From: Izhakiella australiensis
GTDB lineage: Bacteria > Pseudomonadota > Gammaproteobacteria > Enterobacterales > Enterobacteriaceae
Direction: 5' to 3'
Length of the DNA stretch: 64,000 nt
Assembly (NCBI RefSeq): GCF_002006995.1
Contig: NZ_MRUL01000008.1
Coordinates: forward strand, 1-64,000
Position numbers and translations under genes: made by a program. This document shows positions 15,452 to 25,430 of the stretch, piece after piece. The notes below the pieces were generated by a model. The model saw only the letters and a list, made by a program, of their open reading frames with translations. It was not told where the DNA came from and did not search any database. How positions within the stretch are numbered: position 1 is the first letter of the stretch; each line of letters begins with the position of its first letter.

Positions 15452-16306
15452 ATGACAGCTATTAGTCGTCAGCAAATACTGGAAAAATTTCATGGCATGA
15501 TTGCCCGCGGTGAGCCGATTATTGGCGGCGGCGCTGGCACTGGCCTGTCTGCGAAGTGTGAAGAAGCGGGCGGTATCGATCTGATCGTTATTTATAATTC
15601 CGGGCGCTATCGCATGGCCGGGCGTGGTTCACTGGCGGGCCTGTTAGCCTATGGCAATGCCAATCAGATTGTAATGGAAATGGCTCAGGAAGTGCTGCCG
15701 GTGGTGACGCATACCCCGGTGCTGGCCGGCGTAAATGGCACCGATCCGTTCTGCCTGTTTGATAAATTCCTTGATGACCTTAAGGCACAAGGCTTCTCCG
15801 GTGTGCAAAACTTTCCAACCGTAGGCCTTATTGACGGCAACTTTCGGGCTAATCTGGAGGAAACCGGGATGGGATACGGGCTGGAAGTAGACATGATCCG
15901 TCTGGCCCATCAGAAGGGGATGCTGACGACGCCTTACGTGTTCAGCGCCGATGACGCGGTAGCGATGACGGAGGCAGGCGCAGACATTATCGTTGCGCAC
16001 ATGGGGCTGACAACCGGGGGCAATATTGGCGCACATACCGCTTTGCAGTTATCTGACTGCGTAGGGCTGATTAATCAATGGGCCACGGCGGCAAAACAGC
16101 TGCGTGAGGATGTCATTGTGTTGTGTCATGGCGGACCGATCTCTACGCCGGATGATGCGCGCTATATCATGGGGCACTGCCCGCAGTGCGATGGTTTTTA
16201 CGGCGCCAGTTCTATGGAGCGTCTGCCGACCGAGCTGGCGCTGACTGCCACCACCCGTGAGTTTAAGCGCCTGACGCGCCAGAGCGCAGCGCTCCCCCGG
16301 CAGTAA
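15452..16306 (+). CDS. PEP-hydrolase-family TIM-barrel protein (Tm-1 C-terminal-like)
   Basis: 284 aa. The sequence fits the TIM-barrel family annotated as phosphoenolpyruvate hydrolase-like / TIM-barrel signal transduction protein: [42 protein letters not shown] (core [13 protein letters not shown]), [34 protein letters not shown], and [14 protein letters not shown]. The family resembles PEP mutase/isocitrate lyase barrels, but the substrate is unproven. In plants and fungi this domain is fused behind a UPF0261 domain (Tm-1); here the two are separate genes 3 bp apart. The end of the gene overlaps a hairpin (16289-16324) shared with convergent mltC. Confidence 0.85.
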   Translation: MTAISRQQILEKFHGMIARGEPIIGGGAGTGLSAKCEEAGGIDLIVIYNSGRYRMAGRGSLAGLLAYGNANQIVMEMAQEVLPVVTHTPVLAGVNGTDPFCLFDKFLDDLKAQGFSGVQNFPTVGLIDGNFRANLEETGMGYGLEVDMIRLAHQKGMLTTPYVFSADDAVAMTEAGADIIVAHMGLTTGGNIGAHTALQLSDCVGLINQWATAAKQLREDVIVLCHGGPISTPDDARYIMGHCPQCDGFYGASSMERLPTELALTATTREFKRLTRQSAALPRQ

Positions 16307-16324
16307 AATATACCGGGAGAGCGC
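16289..16324. terminator. Inverted repeat between the PEP-hydrolase-family gene and mltC
   Basis: GCGCTCCCCCGG (16289-16300) pairs with CCGGGAGAGCGC (16313-16324) with one mismatch around a 12-base AT-rich loop that contains the stop region. It lies between two convergent genes and probably limits read-through both ways. No long T tract. Confidence 0.5.
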
Positions 16325-16329
16325 GGTTA

Positions 16330-17409
16330 CTAATAGCGGTGATAGCTGCGTTGCGCTGCGTCGACCTTATACAGATAGCGGCGCGACTCTGACGACGGAT
16401 GATCGTTTATCAGCGTTCGGTAAACCTGGTCCGGCGCCATTTTGTTGATGATGCTAAACGCCCGGTTTTTATCACTGGAGAATACCCGCAGTACGCTGCC
16501 TGCACCGCCGTTATAAGCGGTGATCACCGCGTAGCGGCGCGAGGAGGGATTCATAATGCCGGACAGGTAGTTATCCTGCAAAAGCGCCAGATAGGCAGTA
16601 CCGGTATTAATGTTATTTTGCGGATTAAGTAGATAGCTACGGCTCGGTTTGCCCCATTTACCCTCCATGCGGAACACATCCACGCCAGCGGTATGCTGCA
16701 CGACCTGCATCAAACCAAGGGCGTCGGCGTTGCTTACCGCATAGGGGTTAAAGCTTGACTCAATCTGCATGATAGCAAGGATAAGCGACTGATCGACGCC
16801 GTATTTTTCCGCCGCTTTGCGTACCATCGGCAAGTATCTGTGCGCCCGTTTATCCAGATGGTTAGGCACCATCGGGATGGTGACTGACCAGATAACGTGC
16901 AGGCCGGACATGCGCTTTTGTAGCTTATTCTGGATCAGATAATCGGCGAAGGCGCTGGCGCGGCCCTGCCAGCGAATGGGTTGGCCGGTATTATCCAGCA
17001 CCTGACCATAGAGCATCGGCTCTTTGCTTATCTGAATGTCATTGGCGTCAGAATAGAGGTCGACATTACTGGGGTTATCGCCGATAAGCAGCGTCTGAAT
17101 AATCGCTTGACGCAGGCTGGCCATCGGGTCAGTGCCAGAGATGGTCTCGACGGTAATGGTACCGGCATCAAAGTTAATATGGCTGCGAGTGTAGTATTGA
17201 TCGCTGTATTTTACATAGTCCTTAGGACCGGCAATCAGGACTTCGTTAAGTCCCCAAATATTTTCGATATTGTGGGCAAACTGGCCCATCAAAATATCGA
17301 AGCCGTTGGTATCTTTAACCCATTCCGGATGATAGCGATCTTTTTTATGCGAACTGGAACAGGAGATTAATAACGGCGCAATGATAAGCAGACTGAGTAA
17401 TTTTTTCAT
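16330..17409 (-). CDS. mltC: Membrane-bound lytic murein transglycosylase C
   Basis: 359 aa, equal to E. coli MltC. A lipoprotein signal is visible ([17 protein letters not shown]; acylated Cys17). The N-terminal domain is followed by the soluble lytic transglycosylase (SLT) domain from about 190, with catalytic Glu in [19 protein letters not shown] and the AYNGGAGSV and YLALLQDNY motifs. It cleaves the glycan strand of peptidoglycan, forming 1,6-anhydromuramyl ends, at the outer membrane inner face. The frame is open 11 codons further upstream, but the lipoprotein start at 17409 is the likely one. It lies downstream of mutY-yggX as in E. coli. Confidence 0.96.
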   Translation of the reverse strand: MKKLLSLLIIAPLLISCSSSHKKDRYHPEWVKDTNGFDILMGQFAHNIENIWGLNEVLIAGPKDYVKYSDQYYTRSHINFDAGTITVETISGTDPMASLRQAIIQTLLIGDNPSNVDLYSDANDIQISKEPMLYGQVLDNTGQPIRWQGRASAFADYLIQNKLQKRMSGLHVIWSVTIPMVPNHLDKRAHRYLPMVRKAAEKYGVDQSLILAIMQIESSFNPYAVSNADALGLMQVVQHTAGVDVFRMEGKWGKPSRSYLLNPQNNINTGTAYLALLQDNYLSGIMNPSSRRYAVITAYNGGAGSVLRVFSSDKNRAFSIINKMAPDQVYRTLINDHPSSESRRYLYKVDAAQRSYHRY

Positions 17410-17460
17410 CGTTCGGTGCGTCGCCTGGCTCAACGGCCCCAATCCGGGGCCTGATAAGGG

Positions 17461-17733
17461 TTACTTTTCTGGCGGAGTGTAGCCTTCAATATGAACGTCT
17501 TTGCCTTCAAACAGAAAATGAACCATCTCCCGCTCCAGCACTTTACGATCGTCTGGATTCATCATGTTCAATTTTTTCTCGTTAATCAGCATGGTTTGCT
17601 TACTCATCCACTGTTGCCAGGCTTCTTTTGAGATCTCGTTATAGATTCTTTTGCCCAGATCGCCCGGATAGAGCTGAAAATCCTGCCCTTCGGCTTCGCG
17701 TTGCAGAAAAGTACAAAAAATAGTTCGACTCAT
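17461..17733 (-). CDS. yggX: Fe2+-trafficking protein YggX
   Basis: 90 aa, the family's usual length. The start [19 protein letters not shown] with the conserved Cys7, and the [18 protein letters not shown] block, define the family. YggX helps protect labile iron and iron-sulfur clusters against oxidation and is part of the SoxRS response in relatives. Its ATG overlaps the mutY stop (ATGA), so it is translationally coupled to MutY, itself an iron-sulfur enzyme acting on oxidative damage. mltC follows 51 bp later. Confidence 0.96.
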   Translation of the reverse strand: MSRTIFCTFLQREAEGQDFQLYPGDLGKRIYNEISKEAWQQWMSKQTMLINEKKLNMMNPDDRKVLEREMVHFLFEGKDVHIEGYTPPEK

Positions 17734-18821
17734 TGTTGCTCCTCATAAGTTGCCCGCGTTGTTAACGCCAGCTGCTGCGGCTGGCGCAGCTGCTGCAGCA
17801 GACGCTCAACCGGTGCGGCTAACCCCACTGCCGGCGGCTGCGCTAAGTTATACCAGAGACCAGCAGCTTCATCCATGAGAACAGGGTAAACGCGCGGTTT
17901 CAGCCACATGGGGATGATATCCAAATGGAAATGGCTAAAGGTGTGACGAAAAGAAATCAGTTGTTGCGTGTCACCAATATCCAGTCCGCGTTGGGCCATC
18001 CACTCAGCCAACGCTTCACGACTGGCGAACTGCGGGAAGCAAAACAGACCACCCCACAGCCCCACCGGTGGGCGCTGCTCCAGCCAGACGCTCTGTTCAT
18101 GCTGCATTAGCAGCATCCAGCTGCTGCGCTGCGGTAAGGTTTGTTTAGGTTTTTTACCTGGATAATCGCCGGGATTGCCTGCAGCGCGGGCAATGCAGCC
18201 ATCGTTGAGCGGACAAATTTCACATTTTGGCCGTGAGCGGGTGCAAACCATAGCGCCGAGATCCATCATCGCCTGGTTAAACTGGCTGACGCCCTGCGCC
18301 GGAGTTAGCTCTTCGCTCAGCTGCCACAAACGCTTCTCCACCTCTTTTTTACCCGGCCAGCCGGAGACAGCGTAGCAGCGTGCCAGTACCCGTTTGACGT
18401 TGCCGTCGAGAATTGGATAATGCTGGCCCAGCGCTAACGACAAAATTGCGCCGGCGGTGGAGCGCCCTACGCCCGGAAGGGCCGCGACCTCGTCAAAGGT
18501 TTGTGGAAAAACGCCACCGTGTTGTTCGGCTACGGTTTTGGCGGCCTTATGCAGGTTACGGGCGCGGGCATAGTAGCCAAGACCGGTCCAGAGGTGTAAA
18601 ACCTCGTCCAGCGGCGCCGTTGCCAGATCGCTAATTGTCGGAAAGCGTTGCATAAAACGTTCAAAATAGGGGATGACGGTCGCAACCTGGGTTTGCTGCA
18701 GCATCACCTCGGAAAGCCAGACTTTATAAGGTGTTTTTTCAATCTGCCAGGGGAGGGTTTTGCGCCCGAATCGCTGATACCACGCCAGTACCTGCTGCGA
18801 AAACTGAGGGGCAAGCATCAT
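17730..18821 (-). CDS. mutY: Adenine DNA glycosylase
   Basis: 363 aa. Removes adenine mispaired with 8-oxoguanine. Visible: the catalytic Glu in [10 protein letters not shown], the helix-hairpin-helix [11 protein letters not shown], the catalytic Asp in LDGNVKRVL, the [4Fe-4S] cysteines C-x6-C-x2-C-x5-C ([17 protein letters not shown]), and a C-terminal NUDIX-like domain that reads 8-oxoG ([24 protein letters not shown]). Two ATGs, 18821 and 18818, are possible; AGGATA upstream fits either. First gene of mutY-yggX-mltC. Slightly longer at the C-terminus than the E. coli 350-aa enzyme. Confidence 0.96.
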   Translation of the reverse strand: MMLAPQFSQQVLAWYQRFGRKTLPWQIEKTPYKVWLSEVMLQQTQVATVIPYFERFMQRFPTISDLATAPLDEVLHLWTGLGYYARARNLHKAAKTVAEQHGGVFPQTFDEVAALPGVGRSTAGAILSLALGQHYPILDGNVKRVLARCYAVSGWPGKKEVEKRLWQLSEELTPAQGVSQFNQAMMDLGAMVCTRSRPKCEICPLNDGCIARAAGNPGDYPGKKPKQTLPQRSSWMLLMQHEQSVWLEQRPPVGLWGGLFCFPQFASREALAEWMAQRGLDIGDTQQLISFRHTFSHFHLDIIPMWLKPRVYPVLMDEAAGLWYNLAQPPAVGLAAPVERLLQQLRQPQQLALTTRATYEEQQ

Positions 18822-19062
18822 CAATACTATCCTGTGTAACCGGAAAATGAGTGAGGGATTCCAGCACAGGCGGTTGGTGCTGTAAACCGGAACTTTGCAT
18901 TACAAAATTTCATCGCGATTTTGCCATCGGAGCTAAGATGATTTCCGTCGGGCCTTAACGAGTTTGGAAGTAAGGCCGCAGGGTTTGCCGGGGAGTCTTT
19001 ATGTTTTTGCCTGCGAAAGGCATAATGCCCGTTTTTCGTAACCGCTCACCACAGGCTCAACC

Positions 19063-19782
19063 ATGATTGATAATGTCATTTCGCCGGAATTTGACGAAAA
19101 CGGTCGCCCGCTGCGTAAAGTGCGCAGTTTTGTTCGTCGTCAGGGGCGTCTGACTAAAGGACAGCAGCACGCGCTGGATACCTACTGGCCAACGGTCGGC
19201 ATTGAGTTTACGCCGCAGCCTGTTGACCTGGCCGCAGCGTTTGGCAATGAAGGACCGGTCGTGCTGGAAATCGGTTTTGGCATGGGAGCATCGCTGGTCG
19301 CGATGGCTGGCAGTAATCCGCATCAAAATTTTCTCGGGATCGAAGTGCATTCGCCCGGCGTTGGCGCCTGCCTTGCTTCCGCCCATGAAGCCGGTGTGAC
19401 CAATCTGCGCGTGATGTGCCACGATGCCGTAGAGGTGCTGGAAAAGATGATCCCCGATAACAGCCTGCGTATGGTTCAGCTGTTTTTTCCCGATCCCTGG
19501 CATAAAGCGCGACACAATAAGCGTCGTATTGTGCAGGTACCCTTTGCCGAACTGGTGTTGAGCAAGCTCAAACCAGGAGGCGTATTTCATATGGCGACAG
19601 ACTGGCAAGCCTACGCTGAACATATGCTGGCGATAATGAATACCGTCGGCGGCTATCGTAATCAATCTGCCACGCAGACATATGTGCCACGGCCGGATTC
19701 GCGCCCGCTGACGAAGTTTGAACAGCGCGGTCAGCGTCTCGGTCATGGCGTTTGGGATTTGATGTTTGAGAGGATTAAATAA
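19063..19782 (+). CDS. trmB: tRNA (guanine-N7-)-methyltransferase
   Basis: 239 aa. Methylates G46 in the variable loop of tRNAs with SAM. The SAM-binding motif is [12 protein letters not shown], followed by [11 protein letters not shown], and the active-site region [17 protein letters not shown] is diagnostic. It is divergent from mutY with a 240-bp intergenic region (18822-19062) in which I see no other gene. The last base of the stop is the first base of the yggL start (TAATG), so the two are coupled. Confidence 0.96.
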   Translation: MIDNVISPEFDENGRPLRKVRSFVRRQGRLTKGQQHALDTYWPTVGIEFTPQPVDLAAAFGNEGPVVLEIGFGMGASLVAMAGSNPHQNFLGIEVHSPGVGACLASAHEAGVTNLRVMCHDAVEVLEKMIPDNSLRMVQLFFPDPWHKARHNKRRIVQVPFAELVLSKLKPGGVFHMATDWQAYAEHMLAIMNTVGGYRNQSATQTYVPRPDSRPLTKFEQRGQRLGHGVWDLMFERIK

Positions 19783-20108
19783 TGGCTACAAAACGCAGTC
19801 GTCGTCTCCGTAAAAAAATGCACATTGATGAGTTTCAGGAACTGGGATTCTCCGTGGCCTGGACTTTCCCTGAAAGCACCAGCGAAGAAGATATCGATGC
19901 AATCGTTGATGCCCTGATCGTTGAAGTGATTGATCCAAACGGGCTGGCCTTTGACGGCAGCGGCTATCGCCAGTGGGAAGGGTTAATTTGTCTGCAGCAG
20001 ATTGGCAAATGTACCGATGAACACCGTCAGCGGGTTAGCGATTGGCTTAAATCGCATAAGCTGGAGTCCGTGCAGGTCAGCGAACTTTTTGACGTGTGGT
20101 GGGACTAA
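19782..20108 (+). CDS. yggL: YggL family 50S ribosome-binding protein
   Basis: 108 aa, DUF469. The basic start [23 protein letters not shown] (core RSRRLRKKMHIDEFQE), FAFDGSG-like GLAFDGSGYRQWEGLICLQ, and the WWD C-terminus identify it. YggL family proteins are reported to associate with the large ribosomal subunit. The ATG shares a base with the trmB stop. yggN follows 57 bp downstream, the same order as in E. coli. Confidence 0.93.
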   Translation: MATKRSRRLRKKMHIDEFQELGFSVAWTFPESTSEEDIDAIVDALIVEVIDPNGLAFDGSGYRQWEGLICLQQIGKCTDEHRQRVSDWLKSHKLESVQVSELFDVWWD

Positions 20109-20165
20109 CTAACCAGCAATCCCTTGCTATCGAAAGGGACTATCTTCAGCGTACAAGGAGCAATT

Positions 20166-20882
20166 ATGTGGGGTAAAGCGGCAATGTTTGGCGCGCTGGC
20201 GCTGATCGCCGGCCAGGCGCAGGCGGATTATCAGTGCAGCGTAAATCCGCAGGATGACGTGGTGATTTCACCGCAGAGCGTGCAGGTTGTCGGCGCCCAC
20301 GGCAATTTGTTGATTTCCCCACAGGGCGACGTACAAAGCAATGGTCAGCCGCAGAAGATCGACGCGGCAACGCGTCAGAAAGCGATCGACTATCAGGCGG
20401 CGCTGCGGCGCGATCTGCCATGGATAGATAACGGCGCGTCGTCCCGACTGGAGAAGGGACGTCAGGCGCTGGATAAAGTCATCGTTGACAAGCTGGGCGC
20501 CGACAGTAACGTGCGCTCGCGTCTGACCTCGCTGGATCAGCAGCTTAAGCAGCAGATGAACCGCATCATTGAGCATCGCAGCGACGGGCTGACGTTCCAC
20601 CATCAGGCAATCGAGCAGGTGCGCCAGGACGGCGAACGCTTGGTACAGAGCGCCATGGGCGGCGTGTTGCAGGACAGCCTGAATGAAATGGGTACCCGAC
20701 AGACCGGTAGCAATAATAACCCGCTGCAGGCGGTGCTGGGCAATCTTGGCGGCCTGCAGCAGGCGATTCAGGCGGAGTGGAGCAATCAGGAACAGGACTT
20801 CCAGAACTTTGGTCATGAGGTTTGTAATCGCGTGACGTCGCTGGAAAGTCAGCGTAAAGGGCTGGTTGCTGCGCTTAAATAG
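20166..20882 (+). CDS. yggN: Periplasmic DUF2884 protein YggN
   Basis: 238 aa. A signal peptide (MWGKAAMFGALALIAGQAQA) is cut before DYQCSV. The mature protein has VVISPQSVQVVGAHGNLLISP and, after a helical middle rich in Gln, SDGLTFHHQAIEQVR and GNLGGLQQAIQAEW, matching E. coli YggN throughout. The function is unknown; it is a predicted periplasmic protein. A longer frame opens at 20124, but the ATG at 20166 has AAGGAG 5 bp upstream and gives a proper signal peptide. Confidence 0.93.
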   Translation: MWGKAAMFGALALIAGQAQADYQCSVNPQDDVVISPQSVQVVGAHGNLLISPQGDVQSNGQPQKIDAATRQKAIDYQAALRRDLPWIDNGASSRLEKGRQALDKVIVDKLGADSNVRSRLTSLDQQLKQQMNRIIEHRSDGLTFHHQAIEQVRQDGERLVQSAMGGVLQDSLNEMGTRQTGSNNNPLQAVLGNLGGLQQAIQAEWSNQEQDFQNFGHEVCNRVTSLESQRKGLVAALK

Positions 20883-20981
20883 CGCGTATCACCTCTGAAT
20901 GGTTAGCCCCTGTTACCTGGCGTAAGAGGGGCTGCTTACTGGTAACGTTGTTAACGTCTGCGCCTGACTCTTACGGGTGAA

Positions 20982-22121
20982 TCAGGCTTCTTCAAGAAAC
21001 AGTTCCAGCAGCGAATTAAGAAACAGTTTGCCCTGCTGCGTAACCTGCCAGTGGCTGGCGTTTTCGCTGAGATATCCAAGGCGTATAGCCTCATCAATCT
21101 GTGGACGCACCTGCGCTTCGTCCAGACCGGTAAAGCGGGTAAATTCGCTGCGCGGAGCTGCCTCCAGCAGTCGGAAACGGTTCATAAAATACTCAAACGG
21201 TTTGTCTTCCGCAGTGACCTCATAGGTCCGGTCACGGTATTTCCCCTGCATAAAACCGCGTGGATGGCGTGTCTTTATGGTGCGCACAATGCTGCCATCC
21301 GGCTGCGTGAGCTTGCCATGAGCGCCGCAGCCAATGCCAAGGTAATCACCGAAGCGCCAGTAGTTGAGGTTGTGCTGACAGCGGAACCCCGGCTTAGCAT
21401 ATGCCGAGGTCTCATACTGAACATAGCCGGCGTCAGTCAGTAAGCGATGGCCCTGTTCAAAAATATCCCAGAGGGCATCATCGTCCGGCAGCGGCGGCGG
21501 GCGCGAGCCAAACAGCGTATTTGGTTCGATGGTCAGTTGATACCAGGAAAGATGGGGCGGATTCAGCGTGATGGCCTGGCGCAGATCGTCCAGCGCCTCT
21601 TCCAGGGACTGGTCTGGCAGACCGTGCATCAAATCGAGGTTAAAGCTGCGCAGTCCGAGGCTGGCGGCCAACGCGGCGGCGCGGCGGGCCTCTTCCGGGC
21701 CATGAATACGCCCCAGCCGCTGTAGTTTCGTCGGGCTAAAGCTCTGCACCCCGATGGAAATGCGGTTAACGCCGGCACGCTGATAGGCGCTGAAGCGGTC
21801 GGCCTCAACGGTGCCGGGGTTGGCCTCCATGGTGATTTCGGCATTGGCTGCCAGCGCGACGCGCTGACGTACGCCGTCGAGCAGCGACTGCATCGCCGTG
21901 GCGCTCAGCAGGCTTGGCGTTCCACCGCCGATAAAAATAGTGCTTACCTCACGTCCGTGGGTCAGGTCGAGATCCTGCTCCAGGTCCCGCAGTAAATGCG
22001 CAACGTATTCGTCGTGCGGTACTTCTCCTTTCAGCGCATGCGAGTTGAAATCGCAGTAGGGACATTTTTGTACGCACCAGGGGATATGGATATACAGGCT
22101 CAGCGGCGGCAAATCAGCCAT
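20982..22121 (-). CDS. hemW: Heme chaperone HemW (radical SAM)
   Basis: 379 aa. The radical SAM cluster motif C-x3-C-x2-C is CVQKCPYC, without the extra Cys of HemN, and [23 protein letters not shown] and a C-terminal winged domain follow. HemW delivers heme to respiratory enzymes rather than acting as coproporphyrinogen oxidase, its older annotation. The start overlaps the end of rdgB by 8 bp. E. coli has ansB and yggM between yggN and hemW; both are missing here, where only 99 bp separate the convergent genes. Confidence 0.95.
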   Translation of the reverse strand: MADLPPLSLYIHIPWCVQKCPYCDFNSHALKGEVPHDEYVAHLLRDLEQDLDLTHGREVSTIFIGGGTPSLLSATAMQSLLDGVRQRVALAANAEITMEANPGTVEADRFSAYQRAGVNRISIGVQSFSPTKLQRLGRIHGPEEARRAAALAASLGLRSFNLDLMHGLPDQSLEEALDDLRQAITLNPPHLSWYQLTIEPNTLFGSRPPPLPDDDALWDIFEQGHRLLTDAGYVQYETSAYAKPGFRCQHNLNYWRFGDYLGIGCGAHGKLTQPDGSIVRTIKTRHPRGFMQGKYRDRTYEVTAEDKPFEYFMNRFRLLEAAPRSEFTRFTGLDEAQVRPQIDEAIRLGYLSENASHWQVTQQGKLFLNSLLELFLEEA

Positions 22122-22707
22122 TGCGCATCGCTTCCAGTAACAGCGTTAGCGCCTTGCCGCGATGAGAAATCGCCTGCTTTTCCGCTTTGCTCATCCCGGC
22201 AGCGGTTTTGCCTGCCGTCGGCACATAGAAGATGGGGTCGTAGCCAAAACCACCGGTGCCGGCGGCCGTGCGGGTTATTTCTCCCTGCCAGCAGCCGTGG
22301 AACACCAGCGGCGTGGGGTCTTCCGCATGGCGCAGATAAACCAGCACGCAGTGAAACTGCGCCTGGCGCTGATCGTCAGGCACTTCCCGCATTGCATCAA
22401 GCAGCTTCAGCAGATTTTGTTCATCGCTGGCATCGCTACCGGCGTAGCGCGCCGAGTAGATGCCGGGCGCCCCGCCGAGAGCGTCCACCGCCAGGCCTGA
22501 GTCATCGGCGATAGCGGGCAGCCCGGTAACGGCCGCCGCGTGGCGCGCTTTGATCAGCGCATTCTCAATAAAGGTCAGACCGGTTTCTTCCGCTGAGTCG
22601 ACGTTGAGCTCGGTTTGCGCGACCACCTGCAGGCCAAAATCGACCAGCAGGCTGGCCAGCTCACGCACCTTACCGGGGTTGCCGGTAGCAAGAACGACTT
22701 TTTGCAT
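22114..22707 (-). CDS. rdgB: dITP/XTP pyrophosphatase
   Basis: 197 aa. Ham1/RdgB family: [14 protein letters not shown] at the N-terminus, [12 protein letters not shown] with the metal-binding acidic residues, GGFGYDPIF and SHRGKAL. It removes deaminated purine triphosphates (dITP, XTP) from the nucleotide pool. It overlaps hemW by 8 bp and lies only 27 bp from the end of yggT. In E. coli yggU (DUF167) sits in that gap; here it is absent. Confidence 0.96.
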   Translation of the reverse strand: MQKVVLATGNPGKVRELASLLVDFGLQVVAQTELNVDSAEETGLTFIENALIKARHAAAVTGLPAIADDSGLAVDALGGAPGIYSARYAGSDASDEQNLLKLLDAMREVPDDQRQAQFHCVLVYLRHAEDPTPLVFHGCWQGEITRTAAGTGGFGYDPIFYVPTAGKTAAGMSKAEKQAISHRGKALTLLLEAMRNG

Positions 22708-22734
22708 AGCGTATCCAGGCGTTAAGTAAAATAA

Positions 22735-23283
22735 TCAGATCTGGAACCAGATCAGCGGAAACAGGTTCATGCCGAGGTAGTTCAGCATATACAGGATCAA
22801 AATAACGATCATCCCGGAGAAATCAATGCCGCCCATTGCCGGCAGGATGCGGCGAATTGGCTCCATTAACGGTTCGGTCAGCTGCATCAGCACATAATCT
22901 ACCGGGCTACGGCCCTGGCTGACCCAGCTCATCAGCGAGCGAACGATCACTATCCAGAATACCAGCGTGCCTGCGGTTTTTAGCAACGACAATGCGCCCG
23001 CCAGCAGGAATATTTTGTCAAAAAACAGCACGTGTTCCTGTAGCGACAGCAGCAGCGGAAACTTCAGGATGCAGATAACCAATGCCAGCAGCAGAGACGC
23101 CGTATCAATTGGGCCAAGAGGAGGCAGAATGCGGCGCAGCGGTTTGACCAGCGGCTGAGTCAGCCTGACCACCGATTGTGAGAAAGGATTGTAGAAATCG
23201 CAGCGCGCCCACTGCATCCAGACGCGCAGCAGCAACACCATGACATACAGACCAATGATGGTGTCTAACAATTTCAGCAGCAT
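22735..23283 (-). CDS. yggT: YggT family inner-membrane protein
   Basis: 182 aa with two YggT repeats. Each has a hydrophobic helix, then a conserved block: VWMQWARCDFYNPFSQ ... PLRRILPPLGPID, and SWVSQGRSPVDYVLMQLTEP ... PIRRILPAMGGIDFS. Four membrane segments. The function is poorly known; it has been linked to osmotic tolerance and, in cyanobacteria and plants, to membrane complex biogenesis. The frame is open to 23394, but the ATG at 23283 with GAGGAA upstream matches the family start. Downstream of yggS, 28 bp away. Confidence 0.92.
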   Translation of the reverse strand: MLLKLLDTIIGLYVMVLLLRVWMQWARCDFYNPFSQSVVRLTQPLVKPLRRILPPLGPIDTASLLLALVICILKFPLLLSLQEHVLFFDKIFLLAGALSLLKTAGTLVFWIVIVRSLMSWVSQGRSPVDYVLMQLTEPLMEPIRRILPAMGGIDFSGMIVILILYMLNYLGMNLFPLIWFQI

Positions 23284-23311
23284 GAGGTTCCTCAGTAATT
23301 GTTGTGTTGGC

Positions 23312-24001
23312 TCAGGCGAAGTTTCGCGCGCCAAAGATTGCGGTGCCAATGCGCACCATGGTACTGCCAGCGGCGATAGCGGCTTCCATATCATCGCTCA
23401 TTCCGAGAGAAAGCGTATCTACGGATGGGTTGTCAGCTTTTAACCTTGCGAATGCTTCAGCCATCTGCTGGCAAACTGCCAGCTGACGCTGATAATCGCT
23501 CTCCGGCGCCGGAATTGCCATCAGTCCACGCAGGCGTAGCCGCGGCATCCGGGCCACTTCCTGCGCCAGCCCGGCGACATCTTTTAGCATGATGCCGGAT
23601 TTGCTGTTTTCGTCACTGATATTTACCTGAATAAGCACATTTAGCGCATCCAGCTGTTCAGGGCGCTGCTCGTTGAGTCGGGTCGCCAGCTTCAGCCGGT
23701 CCAGAGTATGAAACCAGGCAAAATTTTCTGCCACCAGACGGCTCTTGTTGGATTGCAGCGGACCGATAAAGTGCCAGATCAGGGCGGGGTTTTTCAAGCA
23801 GGTAATTTTATCCACCGCTTCCTGTACGTAATTTTCGCCAAAGCAAAGCTGGCCAGCCAGGGCGGCTTCTTCGACCGCGCTCGCAGGTTTGGTCTTGCTG
23901 ACTGCAAGCAGAGTAATTTCGGCCGGATCGCGGCCGCAGCGCTGCGCAGCAAGGGTGATTCGTTGCCGCACCTGGTCCAGATTGTGTGAAATTGCTGTCA
24001 T
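23312..24001 (-). CDS. yggS: PLP-homeostasis protein YggS
   Basis: 229 aa. Alanine-racemase-like single-domain PLP-binding protein: LLAVSKTKPAS carries the PLP lysine, GENYVQEAVDK, WHFIGPLQSNK, and LSLGMSDDMEAAI with the phosphate-binding Ser/Met loop are all present. It binds and buffers pyridoxal phosphate and affects amino acid pools. It is transcribed divergently from yggR with only 14 bp between the two starts, so each promoter must lie inside the other gene. Confidence 0.96.
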   Translation of the reverse strand: MTAISHNLDQVRQRITLAAQRCGRDPAEITLLAVSKTKPASAVEEAALAGQLCFGENYVQEAVDKITCLKNPALIWHFIGPLQSNKSRLVAENFAWFHTLDRLKLATRLNEQRPEQLDALNVLIQVNISDENSKSGIMLKDVAGLAQEVARMPRLRLRGLMAIPAPESDYQRQLAVCQQMAEAFARLKADNPSVDTLSLGMSDDMEAAIAAGSTMVRIGTAIFGARNFA

Positions 24002-24015
24002 AGTCAGGAGAATAT

Positions 24016-25059
24016 ATGGAAATTGAAGAAATCGTGGCGCTTAGTGTAAAGCAAAATGCCTCCGATCTGCACCTTTGTAGCATGCAGCGTCCGCGCTGGC
24101 GCTGCGAGGGAGAACTGACTGAAGCTAAAGCTCTACCGGTGATGAGCGCCCGGCGGCTGGAGACCTTTGCCGCAAGCTGGCTGAACGACCAGCAACGGCA
24201 GCAGCTTGAGCAGCAGGGCCAGGTGGATCTGGCCATCGCGCTTGCCGGCGGTATTCGCCTGCGGGCCAATTTTTTTCGCCAGCGCGTGGGACTTTCTCTG
24301 GCACTGCGACGAATTGCCAGTGAAACGCCAACGCTGCAACAGCTTTATGCGCCGGAGTCGCTGGCGGCGCTGACTGCGCGCCCTCACGGATTGATTCTGG
24401 TTACCGGCGCGACCGGCAGCGGTAAATCGACGACGTTGGCGGCGATGATTGAACAGCTCAATCAACAGCAGCACAAGCATATTCTGACGCTGGAAGACCC
24501 GATAGAGTTTATCCACTACAGTGAGCATTCGCTGATACAGCAGCGGGAGATCGGTACGCACTGCGACTCCTTTGCGGCGGGCCTGCGCGCGGCCCTGCGT
24601 GAAGATCCGGACGTTATCCTGCTGGGAGAGCTGCGCGATGAGGAAACCATTCGCCTGGCGCTGACCGCTGCGGAAACCGGCCATCTGGTACTGGCAACGT
24701 TGCATACGCGCAGCGCAGCTGGTGCGATTGAGCGCTTAACTGACGCCTTTTCGGCGACAGAAAAAGCCCAGGTAAGCGCTCAGCTGGCAGCAAGCCTGCA
24801 GGCGGCGATCGCGCAGCGTCTGCTACCGGCAGCAAACGGTGGGCGCATCGCGCTGTATGAAGTGCTGATTAACACGCCGGCGATCGCCAGCCTGATCCGC
24901 GAGGGGAAAAATCATCAGATAACCGGGCAGCTGCAAACCGGTGCTCAGTGGGGGATGCAGACGTTTGAACAATGCCTGGCCCGGCGCTGTAAGGCGGGGC
25001 TGGTGGCGGGTCATGAATGCGCAGCGAACCAGTCTTCGAGAATAATCACCGCCGACTGA
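24016..25059 (+). CDS. yggR: PilT-like type IV pilus retraction ATPase homologue
   Basis: 347 aa. PilT/PilU-type AAA+ ATPase: Walker [10 protein letters not shown] near residue 133, Asp box TLEDPIEF, Walker [13 protein letters not shown] and His box [12 protein letters not shown]. PilT retracts type IV pili, but no pilus gene lies nearby and the usual substrate is not apparent, as in E. coli where yggR stands alone. The 3' end overlaps the end of the convergent ruvX by 49 bp. The last 20 residues ([15 protein letters not shown]) are therefore constrained by antisense coding. Confidence 0.92.
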   Translation: MEIEEIVALSVKQNASDLHLCSMQRPRWRCEGELTEAKALPVMSARRLETFAASWLNDQQRQQLEQQGQVDLAIALAGGIRLRANFFRQRVGLSLALRRIASETPTLQQLYAPESLAALTARPHGLILVTGATGSGKSTTLAAMIEQLNQQQHKHILTLEDPIEFIHYSEHSLIQQREIGTHCDSFAAGLRAALREDPDVILLGELRDEETIRLALTAAETGHLVLATLHTRSAAGAIERLTDAFSATEKAQVSAQLAASLQAAIAQRLLPAANGGRIALYEVLINTPAIASLIREGKNHQITGQLQTGAQWGMQTFEQCLARRCKAGLVAGHECAANQSSRIITAD

Positions 25060-25424
25060 GAGTCAACGCTGCCTTTGCTAAGTGCGCGATAGCCGCCGCG
25101 GGCAAATAAGCCGGCTCTTGCTTCAACGGTACTCAGACGTTCATCCTGTAACTCAATCCGGATGCCAAAGCGGCCATGTAACCGGTTAGCGAATTTTCGC
25201 GCTCTGGCGGTAAGCGGCTGTTCGGTGCCGTCCATATTCAGCGGCAGTCCGATGACCAGCGCATCCGGTCGCCACTCCTGCAACAGTGCCTCAATTTTGT
25301 TCCAGTCGGGGATGCCGTCCTGCGCTTTGAGCGCGGTAAGGGCGCGCGCGGTGCCGGTCAGCGCCTGTCCAACGGCGACGCCGATACTTTTGGTGCCAAA
25401 GTCAAATGCCAGCAGGGTACTCAT
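25011..25424 (-). CDS. ruvX: Putative Holliday junction resolvase / pre-16S rRNA nuclease YqgF
   Basis: 137 aa. RNase H-like fold with the catalytic Asp in [15 protein letters not shown], then [16 protein letters not shown] and DERLSTVEA. Essential in E. coli, where it matures the 16S rRNA 5' end; resolvase activity was proposed from the fold. It follows yqgE by 6 bp in the gshB-yqgE-ruvX operon order. Its 3' end overlaps yggR on the other strand by 49 bp. Confidence 0.95.
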   Translation of the reverse strand: MSTLLAFDFGTKSIGVAVGQALTGTARALTALKAQDGIPDWNKIEALLQEWRPDALVIGLPLNMDGTEQPLTARARKFANRLHGRFGIRIELQDERLSTVEARAGLFARGGYRALSKGSVDSQSAVIILEDWFAAHS

Positions 25425-25430
25425 CGGCTG

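Noticed and set aside
25011..25059. Sequencing or annotation error at the yggR/ruvX overlap
   Set aside because: Both frames are intact and end normally, so the 49-bp convergent overlap is taken as real.
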